Shown: positions 17,738-29,000, counted from the stretch's first letter. The stretch is DNA of 64,000 nucleotides from Methanobrevibacter sp. (GCF_017409525.1 NZ_JAFQSO010000013.1:1-64000); one strand, 5' to 3'. The notes: generated from the letters alone by a model not told the origin. A program made the numbers and translations.

Positions 17738-18225
17738 CTTTTTCCCTCACGTATTAGCATGTCATGGTTGTCTTTTGTATGTTGTCTTGGTATGATTGGT
17801 ATGCGGTGCATGACTTTTAATGTTAATCTGCAGATGATTAATTCAAAGACATGATCTGTTAATCCGTATTTTTTTGTGATGCGGTATCTTTCCAATCTTA
17901 TTTCTGGGGTGTCGATTTTTTTGAGGAAGAACATGAATGCTAATATGATGCATTCTTCTGATGCTCGACGATGGAAATATTGGAAGTCATTGTTGAAGTC
18001 ATCTATGAAGTATCGGATTAGCTTTTTTTGGTTGGGTGTGAATATTAATGTCTTTGCTTCGAGTAATAGTTCATCGAATATTAAGTGTCTGTTTTTCCTT
18101 TTTTCTTCTCTTTTTCGTTTCCGGTTATGTTCGGTGCTTCTTATTTCTCCTTTTACATAATTGCTTTCATATGATGAATTGTTTTCATATAAGTCTAATA
18201 GGTAGTAAATGTCTCTGTCACTCAT
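17734..18225 (-). CDS. Helical protein of unknown function (cyclin-like possibility)
   Basis: 163 residues. A basic segment (HNRKRKREEKRKNRH) is followed by an all-helical domain of about 100 residues (LIRYFIDDFNNDFQYFHRRA... CIILAFMFFLKKI... YGLTDHVFELIICRLTLKVM). The helical arrangement loosely recalls a single cyclin fold as in TFB C-terminal repeats, but I cannot confirm it. It lies near the TFIIB-type ribbon gene, which makes a transcription role worth testing. Confidence 0.5.
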   Translation of the reverse strand: MSDRDIYYLLDLYENNSSYESNYVKGEIRSTEHNRKRKREEKRKNRHLIFDELLLEAKTLIFTPNQKKLIRYFIDDFNNDFQYFHRRASEECIILAFMFFLKKIDTPEIRLERYRITKKYGLTDHVFELIICRLTLKVMHRIPIIPRQHTKDNHDMLIREGKR

Positions 18226-18236
18226 TATTTTACCTC

Positions 18237-18869
18237 TTAGTTTATGTTGCAGGTGTAGTTTATTTCTTTTATTTCCCCTGTTGATTTTATACTGTATATT
18301 TCCATGTGGTCATTGCAGGTTGTGTTATGTGCTGCACAGGCTTTTATTGCATTTTGGACTAGGAATATTTCAACTGGATGGGTGTCTTTTTTCATTGCTG
18401 TGTATAGGCTGCCTAATGCTATGTCTCTTGGTGTTCCAGTTGCATAGTATGGGGTGTTGATTTCGATTATTCCGAGATTATATTCGACTAGGAATAATTG
18501 GTTTTTATATGCGATTAATAGTTCCCATTCAACCCCTTCTTGACCGTAGTTATAGCTTTTGATGAAGTTATAGCTTCTTAAGTGCTGGTCTAGTTTTGGT
18601 ATGAATGTTTTATATAAGTATTCTTTGAATGTGTCTTTGGAGTCTTTTACGGGTGCTTTGAATGTTTTGAGTAATTCAAATAAACTGTATAATCCGCTAA
18701 ATGCTATTAGGAATTTTTCATGAGTTATTTCTTTATAAGATTCAACTATTATTTCTTTTATTAATATTTTTGAGGAATCTTCGGAGACTATTGTATCTCC
18801 TTCGATTACTCGTTTATCGGTTCCGATGATTATTTTTTCATCTGTTTTTACGGCTACTATTATTGTCAT
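18237..18869 (-). CDS. Proteasome beta/HslV-like Ntn-hydrolase
   Basis: 210 residues. The N-terminus MTIIVAVKTDEKIIIGTDKR resembles proteasome beta and HslV proteins (T-x-x-x-x, then DxR), so Thr2 would be the N-terminal nucleophile after Met removal. A later segment ATGTPRDIALGSLYTAM and the helix VQNAIKACAAH match the central helices of the fold. Phages encode such proteins occasionally; the substrate is unknown. There is no unfoldase gene beside it. It might be a self-standing peptidase or use a host ATPase. Confidence 0.7.
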   Translation of the reverse strand: MTIIVAVKTDEKIIIGTDKRVIEGDTIVSEDSSKILIKEIIVESYKEITHEKFLIAFSGLYSLFELLKTFKAPVKDSKDTFKEYLYKTFIPKLDQHLRSYNFIKSYNYGQEGVEWELLIAYKNQLFLVEYNLGIIEINTPYYATGTPRDIALGSLYTAMKKDTHPVEIFLVQNAIKACAAHNTTCNDHMEIYSIKSTGEIKEINYTCNIN

Positions 18870-18870
18870 G

Positions 18871-19164
18871 TTAATCTTTGATGTTTAGTTGAGTTCGTAT
18901 TTGACTGTTTAATCTGTGCATTGTTTCAATAGCTAATTGGTGGCATGCTTCTTCGTTGAATATCTCGTTTGGGTATATTTCAATAAATGGGGCGTCTTGG
19001 AATCTCAGTGTTTGGATGGGACCCTCATCATCTAATTCGATTTTCAGGTCTTCGTATATTTGGCGTATTAATTTTTCTCCATCTACATTAAGTGTTACGG
19101 TGTCTTTTGTTATTTTTTCTATGTCTATGCATTCTTTTATTTTAACTGAATCAAGGAATACCAT
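18871..19164 (-). CDS. Hypothetical acidic protein
   Basis: 97 residues, acidic, with no membrane segment. It starts 1 bp after the upstream small ORF and ends 1 bp before the proteasome-like gene, so the two may be functionally linked. No family recognised. Confidence 0.6.
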   Translation of the reverse strand: MVFLDSVKIKECIDIEKITKDTVTLNVDGEKLIRQIYEDLKIELDDEGPIQTLRFQDAPFIEIYPNEIFNEEACHQLAIETMHRLNSQIRTQLNIKD

Positions 19165-19165
19165 T

Positions 19166-19342
19166 CTATAACTCTCCTATGCATCTTCTTTTAGCTTTTA
19201 CTCCTAATTTAACATAATTTGTTTCATCGGGGTTTTCTGCTATTACTTCATTAATTATTCTTTCAATTTCTTTCTTGTCCGCACAACGGTAACTGTCCCA
19301 GCATGTGCGGACATACCAATGTACTTTTTCATGCAATGTCAT
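19166..19342 (-). CDS. Small cysteine-containing protein
   Basis: 58 residues starting MTLHEKVHWYVRTCWDSYRCADKKE. It overlaps the end of the ASCH gene by 14 bp and stops 1 bp before the next gene, filling an otherwise empty gap, which supports coding. It has three cysteines (14, 20, 54) and a basic C-terminus (KAKRRC). Function unknown. Confidence 0.6.
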   Translation of the reverse strand: MTLHEKVHWYVRTCWDSYRCADKKEIERIINEVIAENPDETNYVKLGVKAKRRCIGEL

Positions 19343-19655
19343 CAACTACTTTAAATTGAATATAATAAATTCGTGTGAGATTATCTAAAGTGGGATATAT
19401 GTCTAATAGTTCGGATTTTAATTCTTTAAGTGATTTGTATCCTTCTTTTTTTGCATCTTCATCGTTTAAGTATTTGAATTGCTTGTAACCGGAGTGAGTT
19501 ATTTGGATAAAGCATTCATTTTCACTTCCGGGGAAGATTGCTTTTACGATTTCTCCATCTTTGAATTTTTTATTATGTTTTCTGATGGTCTGTGTTTTTA
19601 TTCCAGATATGATATCTGCGTAGTATTTTTTGTTGAATTTTAATAATTCGTACAT
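19329..19655 (-). CDS. ASCH-domain protein
   Basis: 108 residues. The start of the protein (LLKFNKKYYADIISGIKTQTIR) has the ASCH motif pattern F..ky...I..G.KtqTiR, followed by DGEIVKAIFPGSENECFIQIT and an RIYYIQFKVV end. ASCH/EVE-like domains bind modified nucleotides or RNA; in viruses they may read modified bases or modulate RNA. Family recognition is fairly clear, the substrate is not. Confidence 0.75.
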   Translation of the reverse strand: MYELLKFNKKYYADIISGIKTQTIRKHNKKFKDGEIVKAIFPGSENECFIQITHSGYKQFKYLNDEDAKKEGYKSLKELKSELLDIYPTLDNLTRIYYIQFKVVDDIA

Positions 19656-19658
19656 TGT

Positions 19659-19877
19659 TTATTGTCTCCTTTTTTCATAGTATTGGCATGCGGGGTCATT
19701 GAATTTTACTTTTAATGTTGGAAGAAAATGTGTTTCTTCTGCGGAGTCTGGTTGGGGTTCCGGTTCGGGGTTTCTTCCGTATAGTTCATCTGCTTTTTCA
19801 CAGTAATGGTGGAATTCTCCATCTTGTGTTGTTTCGCTTCTTATGCGGTGTTTGCATTTTCCGCAAATGTTTACCAT
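19659..19877 (-). CDS. Small four-cysteine protein
   Basis: 72 residues with CGKC near the N-terminus, then C26 (HHYCEKADELYG) and a C-terminal DPACQYYEKRR. The order CxxC ... C ... CxYYE is one of the recurrent mini-domains in this virus (see findings). The middle is Pro/Glu-rich. Probably metal binding. Confidence 0.6.
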   Translation of the reverse strand: MVNICGKCKHRIRSETTQDGEFHHYCEKADELYGRNPEPEPQPDSAEETHFLPTLKVKFNDPACQYYEKRRQ

Positions 19878-19878
19878 A

Positions 19879-20061
19879 TTATTTTTCCTCCTTTAATGAT
19901 AGTTTATGATCCATAAAGCAGTAATCATAGGGACATATGCAATTATCATTGGTTCCTATGTAGTATCTGCAGAATGGGTAAAGATATTTTACTGTGCGTT
20001 TTCTTTCATCTGTTTCGGCGGATAAGTGTTCCTGTATTTGCACTGGTTGTTTGCATTTCAT
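19879..20061 (-). CDS. Small cysteine-rich protein
   Basis: 60 residues with five cysteines, four of them in FCRYYIGTNDNCICPYDYC. The CxYY element resembles neighbouring cysteine-rich proteins. ATG overlaps the stop of the upstream small ORF (ATGA). Likely zinc- or iron-binding; function unknown. Confidence 0.6.
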   Translation of the reverse strand: MKCKQPVQIQEHLSAETDERKRTVKYLYPFCRYYIGTNDNCICPYDYCFMDHKLSLKEEK

Positions 20062-20195
20062 TTTAAATCATCTTCATTCTTTGTTTGACATTGTTCTTCA
20101 TAAGCATCAACAATATATTTAATTTTATCAAACATTCCCTGATTTAATCCCGTAAGTATTTCCAGTAGTTCATTGCTTTCGATTTCAATTTTCAA
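20058..20195 (-). CDS. Small ORF with TTG start
   Basis: 45 residues (LKIEIESNELLEILTGLNQG...) read from a TTG with GGGAG 9-10 bp upstream. Its stop overlaps the next ATG, and its start follows the previous stop by 1 bp, which supports translation by coupling. Acidic helical peptide, unknown function. Confidence 0.5.
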   Translation of the reverse strand: MKIEIESNELLEILTGLNQGMFDKIKYIVDAYEEQCQTKNEDDLK

Positions 20196-20196
20196 A

Positions 20197-20304
20197 TTAA
20201 CGCACTCTCCCTGTTACTAATGTATAAATAAAATCATGAACGACTAATGCTATTAGGCATGCTCCAAAGCATATGCAACCTAAATAAAATGATAACCAAG
20301 TCAT
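20197..20304 (-). CDS. Single-pass membrane miniprotein
   Basis: 35 residues, mostly one transmembrane helix (WLSFYLGCICFGACLIALVV). GGAGG lies 7-8 bp before the ATG, and the ATG overlaps the stop of the DUF3310-like gene. Function unknown; it may anchor or modulate a host membrane protein. Confidence 0.55.
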   Translation of the reverse strand: MTWLSFYLGCICFGACLIALVVHDFIYTLVTGRVR

Positions 20305-20936
20305 TCTTTAACCTCCTTATCTTCAATGTTATCCTGGGTTTCAAGTGCTTCTCTGAATATTCTTTTGGATTCTTGGACTACGGGGTTGTTATTGTTAGTA
20401 GTCATTTCATCTTCGTATAATCTTTTCAAATGACCGCAGTAGTCAATTGCTTTAACCATATCTTCAGAAGCATTATGTTTATGCCCCGCTCTTGTAACAT
20501 ATTTGATTATGTTTCCTTTGATGAATCCTATTGTTTCTTCACGTGATAGTAATCCTTTTTTGAATGCTTCCAATGGACTTAATCCATTGCCAGCATAATA
20601 GTCCGGTTCAGCTAATCTTACAGTTGGTTCATTTTTAGGTGTTTTTGTTGCTTCAAGTTGTTTTATATTCATTGGTATGTCTTCCATATTATCATCCTTA
20701 TCAAGTACATCTTTTAAAATAACTAAATCTTCATCAAGATTTGAATGTCTATTCTGGATTGTTTTTTGTTTTAATTGTTCTAATTCTTCTCCTTCTAATG
20801 ATTCTCCAGGGTGTTCTTTAATCCATTCTTCAAACATGCTCACAGTATCAACACCCGTGTCGCAGCCATTCTGATTTAATATTTCAGCGAATAATATACG
20901 GCCTAATTCTTCATCTTTTAACATTTCATTCAACAT
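20301..20936 (-). CDS. DUF3310-type protein
   Basis: About 211 residues from the ATG (MLNEMLKDEELG) preceded by GGGAGG. The C-terminal part (about 120-190) contains DYYAGNGLSPLEAF, ETIGFIKGNIIKYVTRAGHK and DMVKAIDYCGHLKRLYE, the signature of DUF3310 (nucleotide-kinase-like in phage annotations). The N-terminal about 110 residues are acidic and unmatched. Phage members are thought to work in nucleotide metabolism, without proof here. Confidence 0.75.
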   Translation of the reverse strand: MLNEMLKDEELGRILFAEILNQNGCDTGVDTVSMFEEWIKEHPGESLEGEELEQLKQKTIQNRHSNLDEDLVILKDVLDKDDNMEDIPMNIKQLEATKTPKNEPTVRLAEPDYYAGNGLSPLEAFKKGLLSREETIGFIKGNIIKYVTRAGHKHNASEDMVKAIDYCGHLKRLYEDEMTTNNNNPVVQESKRIFREALETQDNIEDKEVKE

Positions 20937-21264
20937 TATGTAAATCCTCCCGTTTTGTTGAATATACTTCTTCAACAACAGTTTTTACAATATCATGATT
21001 TAGTCTTCCAGCGTAACGGTTTAAACAATCCATTACTTCTTTCACTTCCCTTGTTGTGTCATATTCGGGTTTGAAATTGTTACGGTCATTTATTAATTCA
21101 CATATTGCATTGGCATTTTCTTCTGTTAAACAGATTATACTATCAGGGGCTATTTCTCTCATTTCAGATGTAGGATGATTCGTTATTAAATATATTGGTC
21201 CGGTTCTTGAGAGATTTGTCCCATATACTGGTTCAACAAAATAATCACCATTCAATCCTCTCAT
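20926..21264 (-). CDS. Hypothetical protein
   Basis: 112 residues with segments TGPIYLITNHPTSEM and SIICLTEENANAICELIND that give a mixed alpha/beta protein. It overlaps the DUF3310 gene start by 11 bp. The pattern of a beta hairpin followed by 'ENAxxICxLINxx' recurs in many small phage proteins of the same kind (compare the 31692 and 40929 products). Function unknown. Confidence 0.6.
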   Translation of the reverse strand: MRGLNGDYFVEPVYGTNLSRTGPIYLITNHPTSEMREIAPDSIICLTEENANAICELINDRNNFKPEYDTTREVKEVMDCLNRYAGRLNHDIVKTVVEEVYSTKREDLHNVE

Positions 21265-21265
21265 T

Positions 21266-21553
21266 TTATATGTCCCCTAAATCGATGATGTCTTCTGCAT
21301 TGATTACACAATATTCTAAGATATGTTTGTAATCAAAGAATGCGTGACTGTTGTTTTCCTGTTTGATTTCCAACCATTCTTTTTCAAAATGGATATGGGT
21401 TACTTTTTTCAAATAGAATATGGTGTTATTGTCTCTGTAGTTTAATTGTAGACTTAACACGTAATCATCATAATTTTCTAATTTTTCGATGCTTTCCTTG
21501 ATTTTATTTGCAATATTCGGAGCATCGAATAGAGATGTGGTTATTTTTATCAT
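21266..21553 (-). CDS. Hypothetical protein
   Basis: 95 residues, alpha/beta, without cysteine clusters or membrane helices. Tightly packed between the XPF-type nuclease and the next gene (1-2 bp gaps). Function unknown. Confidence 0.6.
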   Translation of the reverse strand: MIKITTSLFDAPNIANKIKESIEKLENYDDYVLSLQLNYRDNNTIFYLKKVTHIHFEKEWLEIKQENNSHAFFDYKHILEYCVINAEDIIDLGDI

Positions 21554-21555
21554 AG

Positions 21556-22230
21556 TTATCTTCGTCCTCTTTTTATTGAATTTGTTACTATCCTTGCGGT
21601 TTCATTGCCTATGCCTTTGACTTTTTGCATGTCATTATAATCTAGTTCGAATAAGCTTTCTAAATCGAATAAGTCGAAGTTGTCGACTAATAGTTCTGCG
21701 GTGTTGTCGCTGATGTGTTTGATGTTCATTAACCAGTTGAATGCAGGGTTGTCTGTTTTTGTTTCTAGTCTTTTGATTATGTGTTTATTGTCTAGGCATT
21801 TTCTGGCCTGTGCCCGCATATATATGAATGCTTGTTTTTCATAATCGGCTTGGATTACTGTTGTATAGGTGTTTAATCTTGCTATTGCTCCTATGTATTG
21901 GTCTTCATCGAAGTATCCTTGTTTCCATCCGCTATGTACTAATTTGTTGAAGTATGCTCTTCTTTGGCGGTCTGTAGATACGACTACTACGAAATGGTAT
22001 TTGAAGTTCACAGATTGGTTTACTGCTTGATTGAATACTCTGCGATTTTTAACGGATTTTACAAAGTCATCTAATCGTTTATATTCAAAGACGCAATGTT
22101 TGTTGATGATGTAATCTCCGATGTCAAGGTGTTTTATTCTGACTGTGTCTCCTTGTTCTTCGAAGTATTCTGTAGCTTTTTCGATACGTGATTGTTTTTC
22201 ACGGTCATCGATTGTTACTGTGAATCCCAT
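21556..22230 (-). CDS. XPF/ERCC4-type nuclease with HhH domain
   Basis: 224 residues. The N-terminal nuclease has IDDREKQ, GDYII (38-42) and FEYKRLDDF (48-56), which correspond to the ERCC4 active-site motifs (the usual ERKxxxD reads EYKRLDD here). The C-terminal about 60 residues are a helix-hairpin-helix pair ending in MQKVKGIGNETARIVTNSI. Archaeal XPF/Hef nucleases cut branched DNA and work with PCNA; the viral PCNA is encoded just upstream, so they probably act together in viral recombination or replication. Confidence 0.85.
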   Translation of the reverse strand: MGFTVTIDDREKQSRIEKATEYFEEQGDTVRIKHLDIGDYIINKHCVFEYKRLDDFVKSVKNRRVFNQAVNQSVNFKYHFVVVVSTDRQRRAYFNKLVHSGWKQGYFDEDQYIGAIARLNTYTTVIQADYEKQAFIYMRAQARKCLDNKHIIKRLETKTDNPAFNWLMNIKHISDNTAELLVDNFDLFDLESLFELDYNDMQKVKGIGNETARIVTNSIKRGRR

Positions 22231-22340
22231 TCTCGCAACACCTTGTCTAATTGTTTTTGGAATACTTCAGAGGCAATTAATATGCCTGTGAAGATTCCAA
22301 TTGCTAATACAAATATATAGTTCATTAAAATGGTTAACAT
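22215..22340 (-). CDS. Small membrane protein
   Basis: 41 residues if started at MLTILMNY, or 36 from the second ATG. A single transmembrane helix (MNYIFVLAIGIFTGILIA) is followed by a charged tail. It fills the gap between PCNA and the XPF-type gene and overlaps the latter by 16 bp. Function unknown. Confidence 0.55.
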   Translation of the reverse strand: MLTILMNYIFVLAIGIFTGILIASEVFQKQLDKVLREWDSQ

Positions 22341-22342
22341 GA

Positions 22343-23080
22343 TTAATCTGTTTCTTCTAATCTTGGTGCAAGAAGATATGTTAATCTTCCGTCGCCGGTT
22401 ATTAGTTCGAATGTTATTTTTAATGGCATGTCATTTCCAAGGGATACTGTGACTTCTTTGCTGAATTTGCTTGCTCTCATTATATCAGATACCTTTTCGG
22501 TGTTGAACATTGCTTGGCATGTTTCTTGGATATTTTCACCATGGATGTATTTGACTTCACCGTCTCCGAATGTTCCTTGGGTATGTATTTTGAAATAGTC
22601 CTGGTCTATTGTGAATAATATTTTATCACTGAATAATTGCATGTCATTTAATGCATCTTTCAGTAAGTCTGAAGGCATCTTTATATTGATTGGATGGTCA
22701 ATCTGTGGAGGTACTGCGGTTTCATATTCATCATCTATGAATCGGATATTGAATTTCCTTGTAGCATCACCATCAAATATTATAATAAGATTATTCTCAT
22801 CTACACTAAGTCGCAGAATATCATTGGTTTTTCCATGTTTTAATATTTGTAAAAATTCAGTTGCATCAATACTTATCTTTTCAGGCACGTCACATTGGTA
22901 TTCATCAAAGAGATCAACATCCAAATCCATACTTACGAATGTGATATGTGATCTGTCTAATGCTCTTAATCTTATGCCTTCATTATCTGCGGTTAAGGTT
23001 ACTTCATCTATTATCTTTGCAATTGATTCAAATGCTGTTTTGAATATATTATTATTAGTTAATGTTGCTTTAAAAGTCAT
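22343..23080 (-). CDS. DNA sliding clamp (PCNA)
   Basis: 245 residues, the normal archaeal PCNA length. Two-domain PCNA pattern is clear: N-terminal EVTLTADNEGIRLRALDRSHITFVSM, interdomain region ending DIDEYE..., and the C-terminal domain with MRASKFSKEVTVSLGNDMPLKITFEL and LTYLLAPRLEE (the LxYyLAPr ending is a PCNA hallmark). As a homotrimeric ring it tethers polymerase and nucleases to DNA. Presence of a viral copy suggests an autonomous replisome with the virus's MCM and XPF-type nuclease. Confidence 0.95.
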   Translation of the reverse strand: MTFKATLTNNNIFKTAFESIAKIIDEVTLTADNEGIRLRALDRSHITFVSMDLDVDLFDEYQCDVPEKISIDATEFLQILKHGKTNDILRLSVDENNLIIIFDGDATRKFNIRFIDDEYETAVPPQIDHPINIKMPSDLLKDALNDMQLFSDKILFTIDQDYFKIHTQGTFGDGEVKYIHGENIQETCQAMFNTEKVSDIMRASKFSKEVTVSLGNDMPLKITFELITGDGRLTYLLAPRLEETD

Positions 23081-26000
23081 TATATCTTCCTCATTGACTT
23101 AGGACTGGTTTTATAAACTTCTTTGTGAATCCTGTCCCACATTTCATGTTCTTTTCTTAATCTTTCTTCCCTATTTGGAACGATTACTGCACCTACAATA
23201 AAACTTAAATCAATTAAACAACCATCACTCTTGATGATGTTGAATTCCTCATTCTTCACTTCATGGTCAGGTTCGATAATTAATTGAGCATTGAAATTAT
23301 CCACATTTGGCAATAATTGAACAGCCTTATTCTCTGCACGTGCTTCTTGGATTAAATGATATAATACTGTCTGCTCCAAAATATCCCCTTTTTTTATTCT
23401 TTTTCTTTCATATTATGAGTAGTGAATAAATATTTAGTGCGGATTTGCGTATTATCCTCTAAATGATTTTCAACGATTGTGCGATTATTAATTACTAAAG
23501 TTAAATTAAACACATCACAAAATCCACCTATCTGTTCAAGGTTAAATAAGTCCCCGTTGCAATCTAATTGAATGACTCCGGAATCTTCAAATCTTATAGT
23601 GAAATCATCATTTCCGCCTACAGTTTCCAAGTATTCTTTCATTGCTTCCTCAATTTTTAAATTTAATTCAAGCATTTTACTACGATAATCATGATGTCTT
23701 TTTATGATCTTATGCCAAGTCTTATTGGTGGTAGTCATTCTTTCACTTCCTTTTCATCTTTGTAGATATCATCTATAGGAACATCTTCGAATTGTTCTAA
23801 CCATTCTTTTTCTTCTTCATTCAATATGGCCATGTCCGCTGCATATTTGTTTTCTAATTTTTCTTTAGCTTCCTCGTATGCGTTTGTTATGGTGGCTTTT
23901 TGGTTCCGTATAATCCTTAAGTTTTCGTTAGCTGAATTCATGATTTTTATATCTATAACTGATTTGATACTTTTGTAACAAATGTAATAGTTATGTTAGA
24001 TAATAGATTTTTCAAGAAGTTTTGTCGTGAACGAAATATTCGTGAGAGTACTGCAAATGGTTATGAATCTGCCTTGAAGCATTATTTGAAGTTCCATAAA
24101 AAAAGTTTGGAAGATTTGATGGAGGAAGCCAAATCTGATGAATTGGAGAGGGTGCCTTTGAAGGATAGAAGGATTAAGAAACGTTTGTTGAATTATCGTA
24201 GTTATTTGTTGAAGGGTAATTGTTCTCCTAATACTGTGAAGACTTATTTTACTAAGGTTAAGACTTTTTATATTCATTTTGATATTGAGATTCCGCATTT
24301 GCCTGATGCGAAGTATAATAAGTTGTATGAGACTAATTATTTGGATTTGCCTACTAAGGAGCATATTCGTAAAGCTTGTGATAGTGTGCCTGTTGATTTG
24401 AAGGCGGTTATACTTTTCATGTCGAGTTCGGGAACTGCCAAGGCCGAGACTTTGAGTCTTAAGGTAGATCAGTTTGTTCAAGGAACTGCTCAGTATCATA
24501 ATGGTGGATCATTAGAGCATGTTCTGGAGACTTTGTCTCATAAAAGGAATGTGATTCCAACTTTCTATTTGAAAAGGATTAAGACGGATAAGTATTATTA
24601 TACTTTCTGTTCACCGGAGGCGACTAGGTATATTGTGAAATATTTGATGACTCGTAAGGATTTAAAATTAGATGATAAGTTGTTTGATTTTACCGCTGCG
24701 AAATTATTGAATAAGTTTCAGGAAATTAATGACCGCATGGGTTGGGGTTTCAAAGGTAAATATCGTTTCTTCCGTGCCCATACATTAAGGAAGTTTCATG
24801 CCAGTAATATTGGTTTGGCAGCAGAATATATTGATGAGTTGCAGGGTCGGTCTAAGAATTATGTTCATGAGACTTATATTAAAACGAATCCGAATAAGTT
24901 AAAGAATATTTATAAGTCTGCTATGCATAATGTAATGATTTATAACTCGGATGAGGTTGAAGTGGCTAATCAGGAGTTTACTATTGTGATTAATGTTTTT
25001 TTGGCTGGTAAGGAGTATAATATTTTATAGTGAAAAATAATGGTAGGAGCAGGACTTGAACCTGCGAAGCTACTAAAGCAATAGGCCCTAAACCTATCGT
25101 GTTTGACCATCTCTCCACCATCCTACCATGAAAAATATAAAATTAAAAAATAACTTTTAAAATAGTTTGGTTTGAACTGTTTGAGGTTTATTATAATCCC
25201 CTATGATATTTATCTTCAATTTCACCATAATTTAGTTTGGCCACTATCTCCAATTGGTTTATAATCTGATTTAACTTTCTCAGATTTACGTTTCCAATGC
25301 TCATACAATTCACCACTCTTTTCAAGATCAAATAATACATCTTGAAAATCTAACTGTATGCTTTCACTATATAACTCGACATATTCTCCCCAATTCCAGA
25401 ATACATCCTCATAACTAATATTATGAAGTTTTGCTAATGCTTTGATGATTTCTTTTTTAATATCATAAGTTTCACTCTTTGATGCGTATCTCATGCCCCG
25501 AACAGGTTTAGTTAATAGCAGGGGTTCATCTAAATTTAAAGGTTGACTAATATAATAAACATAATATAAATCATCAGGATTTCCTTTATCATATTTCTTT
25601 TTTCCAATTATTCTTTTTTCAATAGGGTCAAAACTTTTCAATGGTTTGTAACTACTATAAGTGAATAATCCAATTGCTTCAACTTTATTATCATTAGTTA
25701 CAGTTGCCATTGCTTTATACATTGAATATGTTACTCCTTTTCGGATATATGCTGTGTAACCATTCATTCGCTTGAATAATAATATTCTTTCTGAAAATCC
25801 TTTAACTGTCATAAATAATCATTTCAACAAAAATTTTTTATTAAAAAAGCAATAAGTAATATGCATTGGGTCTCTCACCTCCAATGCATTTATTGCTTTA
25901 CCATTCTTGGAAAACAAAAATTGTTTTCAAGGGCGAATGGATTTTTTATCTCCCTCAGGAGACCTCTCTCTCAAAAAGCCCTTTTTTATAGACTTTATTC

Positions 26001-29000
26001 TAGTGTTACCCTTGTTCTGACAAACAATAGTAACCTGTGTTGCCACTTTTGGAATTAGTTCGGGACTTCTAATTCGACGACAAGTGGACTTTTGTTGTCC
26101 TTAGACAACAACCACAAAAGGATGGCCGTCGGTCTAACCAACAATCCATCAAGTGTGGGATTTTTCATAGCAATTGGATTTTGGAAAATAACAGGATTAA
26201 ACTGCATATCTTCCATAAGATTATAGGGAGATCAATCACCTCTCCCCATTAATTGCAGTATTGCCCAGAATTGCAGTGGGACATTCAATCAATCAATGAT
26301 TACTGCTTACTGAAATCTAATGAATTAAAACATAAGATTTCCATCTAATAAATCAGAACATTAAGTCCTGATTTAGATATGATATTCACTGGGAGATGAA
26401 TACGCTAAGCGTGTTTACCCTCCCTGTTTTTATTAGAGGCAATTAAACATGTAATTGTTTTAATTACCATATGAAAAGGTAATAACTAATAGTTACTACC
26501 TTCAAATTGAAACATCGAATTCAATTCATGTTTTCTGAATTTATAACGTTAGTCAAGCTATGGGTTTAAACCATATACTTGCCATATGACAAGATTATTA
26601 AATCAAAGTGGCTTGTTCTTTATTTTCCAACCATTTTAGATATTTACGATGATGTTTACTTTCAACATCAATCTCCCGATTATCTTTATGTAATGCTAAA
26701 ACATAAGCATGATATGCTTCTTCTTCAGTGTTGAATGTTCCAATATGTTTTTGTAAATATGTGTCCTTATGTCCTTTAGACATAACACATACCCATTTCT
26801 TAGTTTTCTTATTATAGAACACCCCAGGATATTCACTTGATCTTTCATCATGTCTGTTTTGACAATTGACTGTTTGAGTTACTTGTCTTAGGTTACATAA
26901 TCGGTTATCGTTACGGATTCCGTTTATGTGGTCGATTACTTTCTTTGCATCTTTTTTAAATAATGTGTGCAAGTATCTTTGTCTACCGTAAATGTATTGG
27001 CTGGTTACTGCATATCCTCTTTGATGTATCCACCAATTGTTATTTTCAACAAAGAACTTATTACCATTACAGTATTGGAATTCTACTTTATTTCCTAATT
27101 TATTATATCTTTCATAAGTGTAGAATTCACATTTGATACAATGTTTACATAATGTCTTCATCAATATCATCTGCTAAACATTCAAGACTAATTTTCAAGT
27201 TTAATTTTTCATTTTTGTAAATGAATCCATATCCTACACTAACTTCAGGGAGTCTTCGGTGAGGCATATCAAATTCACTCATTAACCATCCCAAATTGCC
27301 TAATTGATTTGCAATTGGTTCACTTTGTTTCTTTAAAATATTTTCAATAATAACTTCTAAATCTTCCATTTAAAACACATCCAATGTTACTTGTTGTTGT
27401 TCACCTTTCCATTTCAGATAATCTTTAAAAGATTCTGTTTCAGTATTGACTTCCCTACCCAATTCTTTTAACAATTTGAGATAATAATCAAATGCTTCAT
27501 ATTCTGTTTTAAATCCTTGTTTTGATATTTGCTGGTGTTCAGGATGATTACGTTTATGTTTTCTTGCAACACACATCCAGCATTCTTCATGTCGATTCCA
27601 ATAAACTCCTGGGAACTTGGAGGTAACTCTCTTATGTTTCCATAAAATATTATTTTGACTATTCTCACTTGGACTTATCTCTCTTAACATTCTCAAGCGA
27701 TTATCCGTCCGGTCCCCATTTATGTGATCTATTATCATGTTTTCATCTTTTTTGAATAGAGTATGATAAAAAATCTTATGCCCATTTATTAATCCTGTAG
27801 AATAAGCATAACCATCTTTTTGGATGTACCATTCGCTTAATTTGACTTCCCCTGCTCCACCTTTACAGTATTGAAAGCATTGTAAATTTCCATTACGATC
27901 GAATCTGATATATTCAAAATCCTCACATTTATCACAATATTTACATAAAGTCTTTGTTGGTCTTTTCATAATATCCCACTATTTTTAGCTATAAAATAAT
28001 CATTCCTCGCATTGTTTTTTTCAAAAGTTCCTTGGAGTTTTATTCCATCCATAAAAGAATATTCATCGAAGTCTACACAATCAACCATTAATTCCCAATC
28101 CCCATTATACTTAATACATAATTCTTTAACAGCTTTCGCTTCTTCTAATGTTTTATAACATCCAAAATATTCGTTCTTTCCATTGCAGTAATGAAACACT
28201 TCGTAACTTCCATGTTTGTTTAAATGAATGCCTGCATTTGGATTTCTACAATATTTGTAATTGCTGCTCCATCCTTTTTTGTCCAATAAATCGCGATGAT
28301 TAATAGCATCTTTTAAATTAAGAAAATGGCCATAATATCTTGTTTTACCTTTTATTTTACGAGTTATCATATATGTTCCATTCTTTGTTTTGTGAATGTA
28401 ACGATGAGAATTTAATTTACTTATTGATCTCTCCCAATTAGTTTCATCTAATATGTCTCTCATACAAAATGCTTCGATTAATGTTCTAGCATATCCAAAG
28501 TATTTCTTTTTACCGTTGATTGTTTTTTCTAATTGGAATCCTTCTTTATGTCGTGAGATATTTTCAGTTCCAGGAATAGTTCTCATTTTAATCAATTCAA
28601 TACTGTTTCTACTAGTTTAACATTATCTAAATTAATACCTTTAGCCACTGGAGGATTACAAGTCTTATCCTTCTCAAATTCATCCTTATCATAAATCAAA
28701 ATCCAATTATCCTTAAATGAACATACATCGTCTTTCTTAACAGTATAAGTAGAGTTATTCATAAAAATGAATTGAGTATCATGTTTTTTATGATTCATAA
28801 TTAACGTGTCGAAGATTGTATGGTTTCGTAGGAACAATCCATTTTCCAGTTCCATTAAACATTGCAAGTAATTACGATATCTCATCACTAACTTCCTATC
28901 AGGTTCTGCTGTATTCATTATATCGTGAAGTGTCTTTTCATAATCATGGATTTTAGTTTCGATTAATTGCATTATTGAATCGTCGGTGATACCATTCATT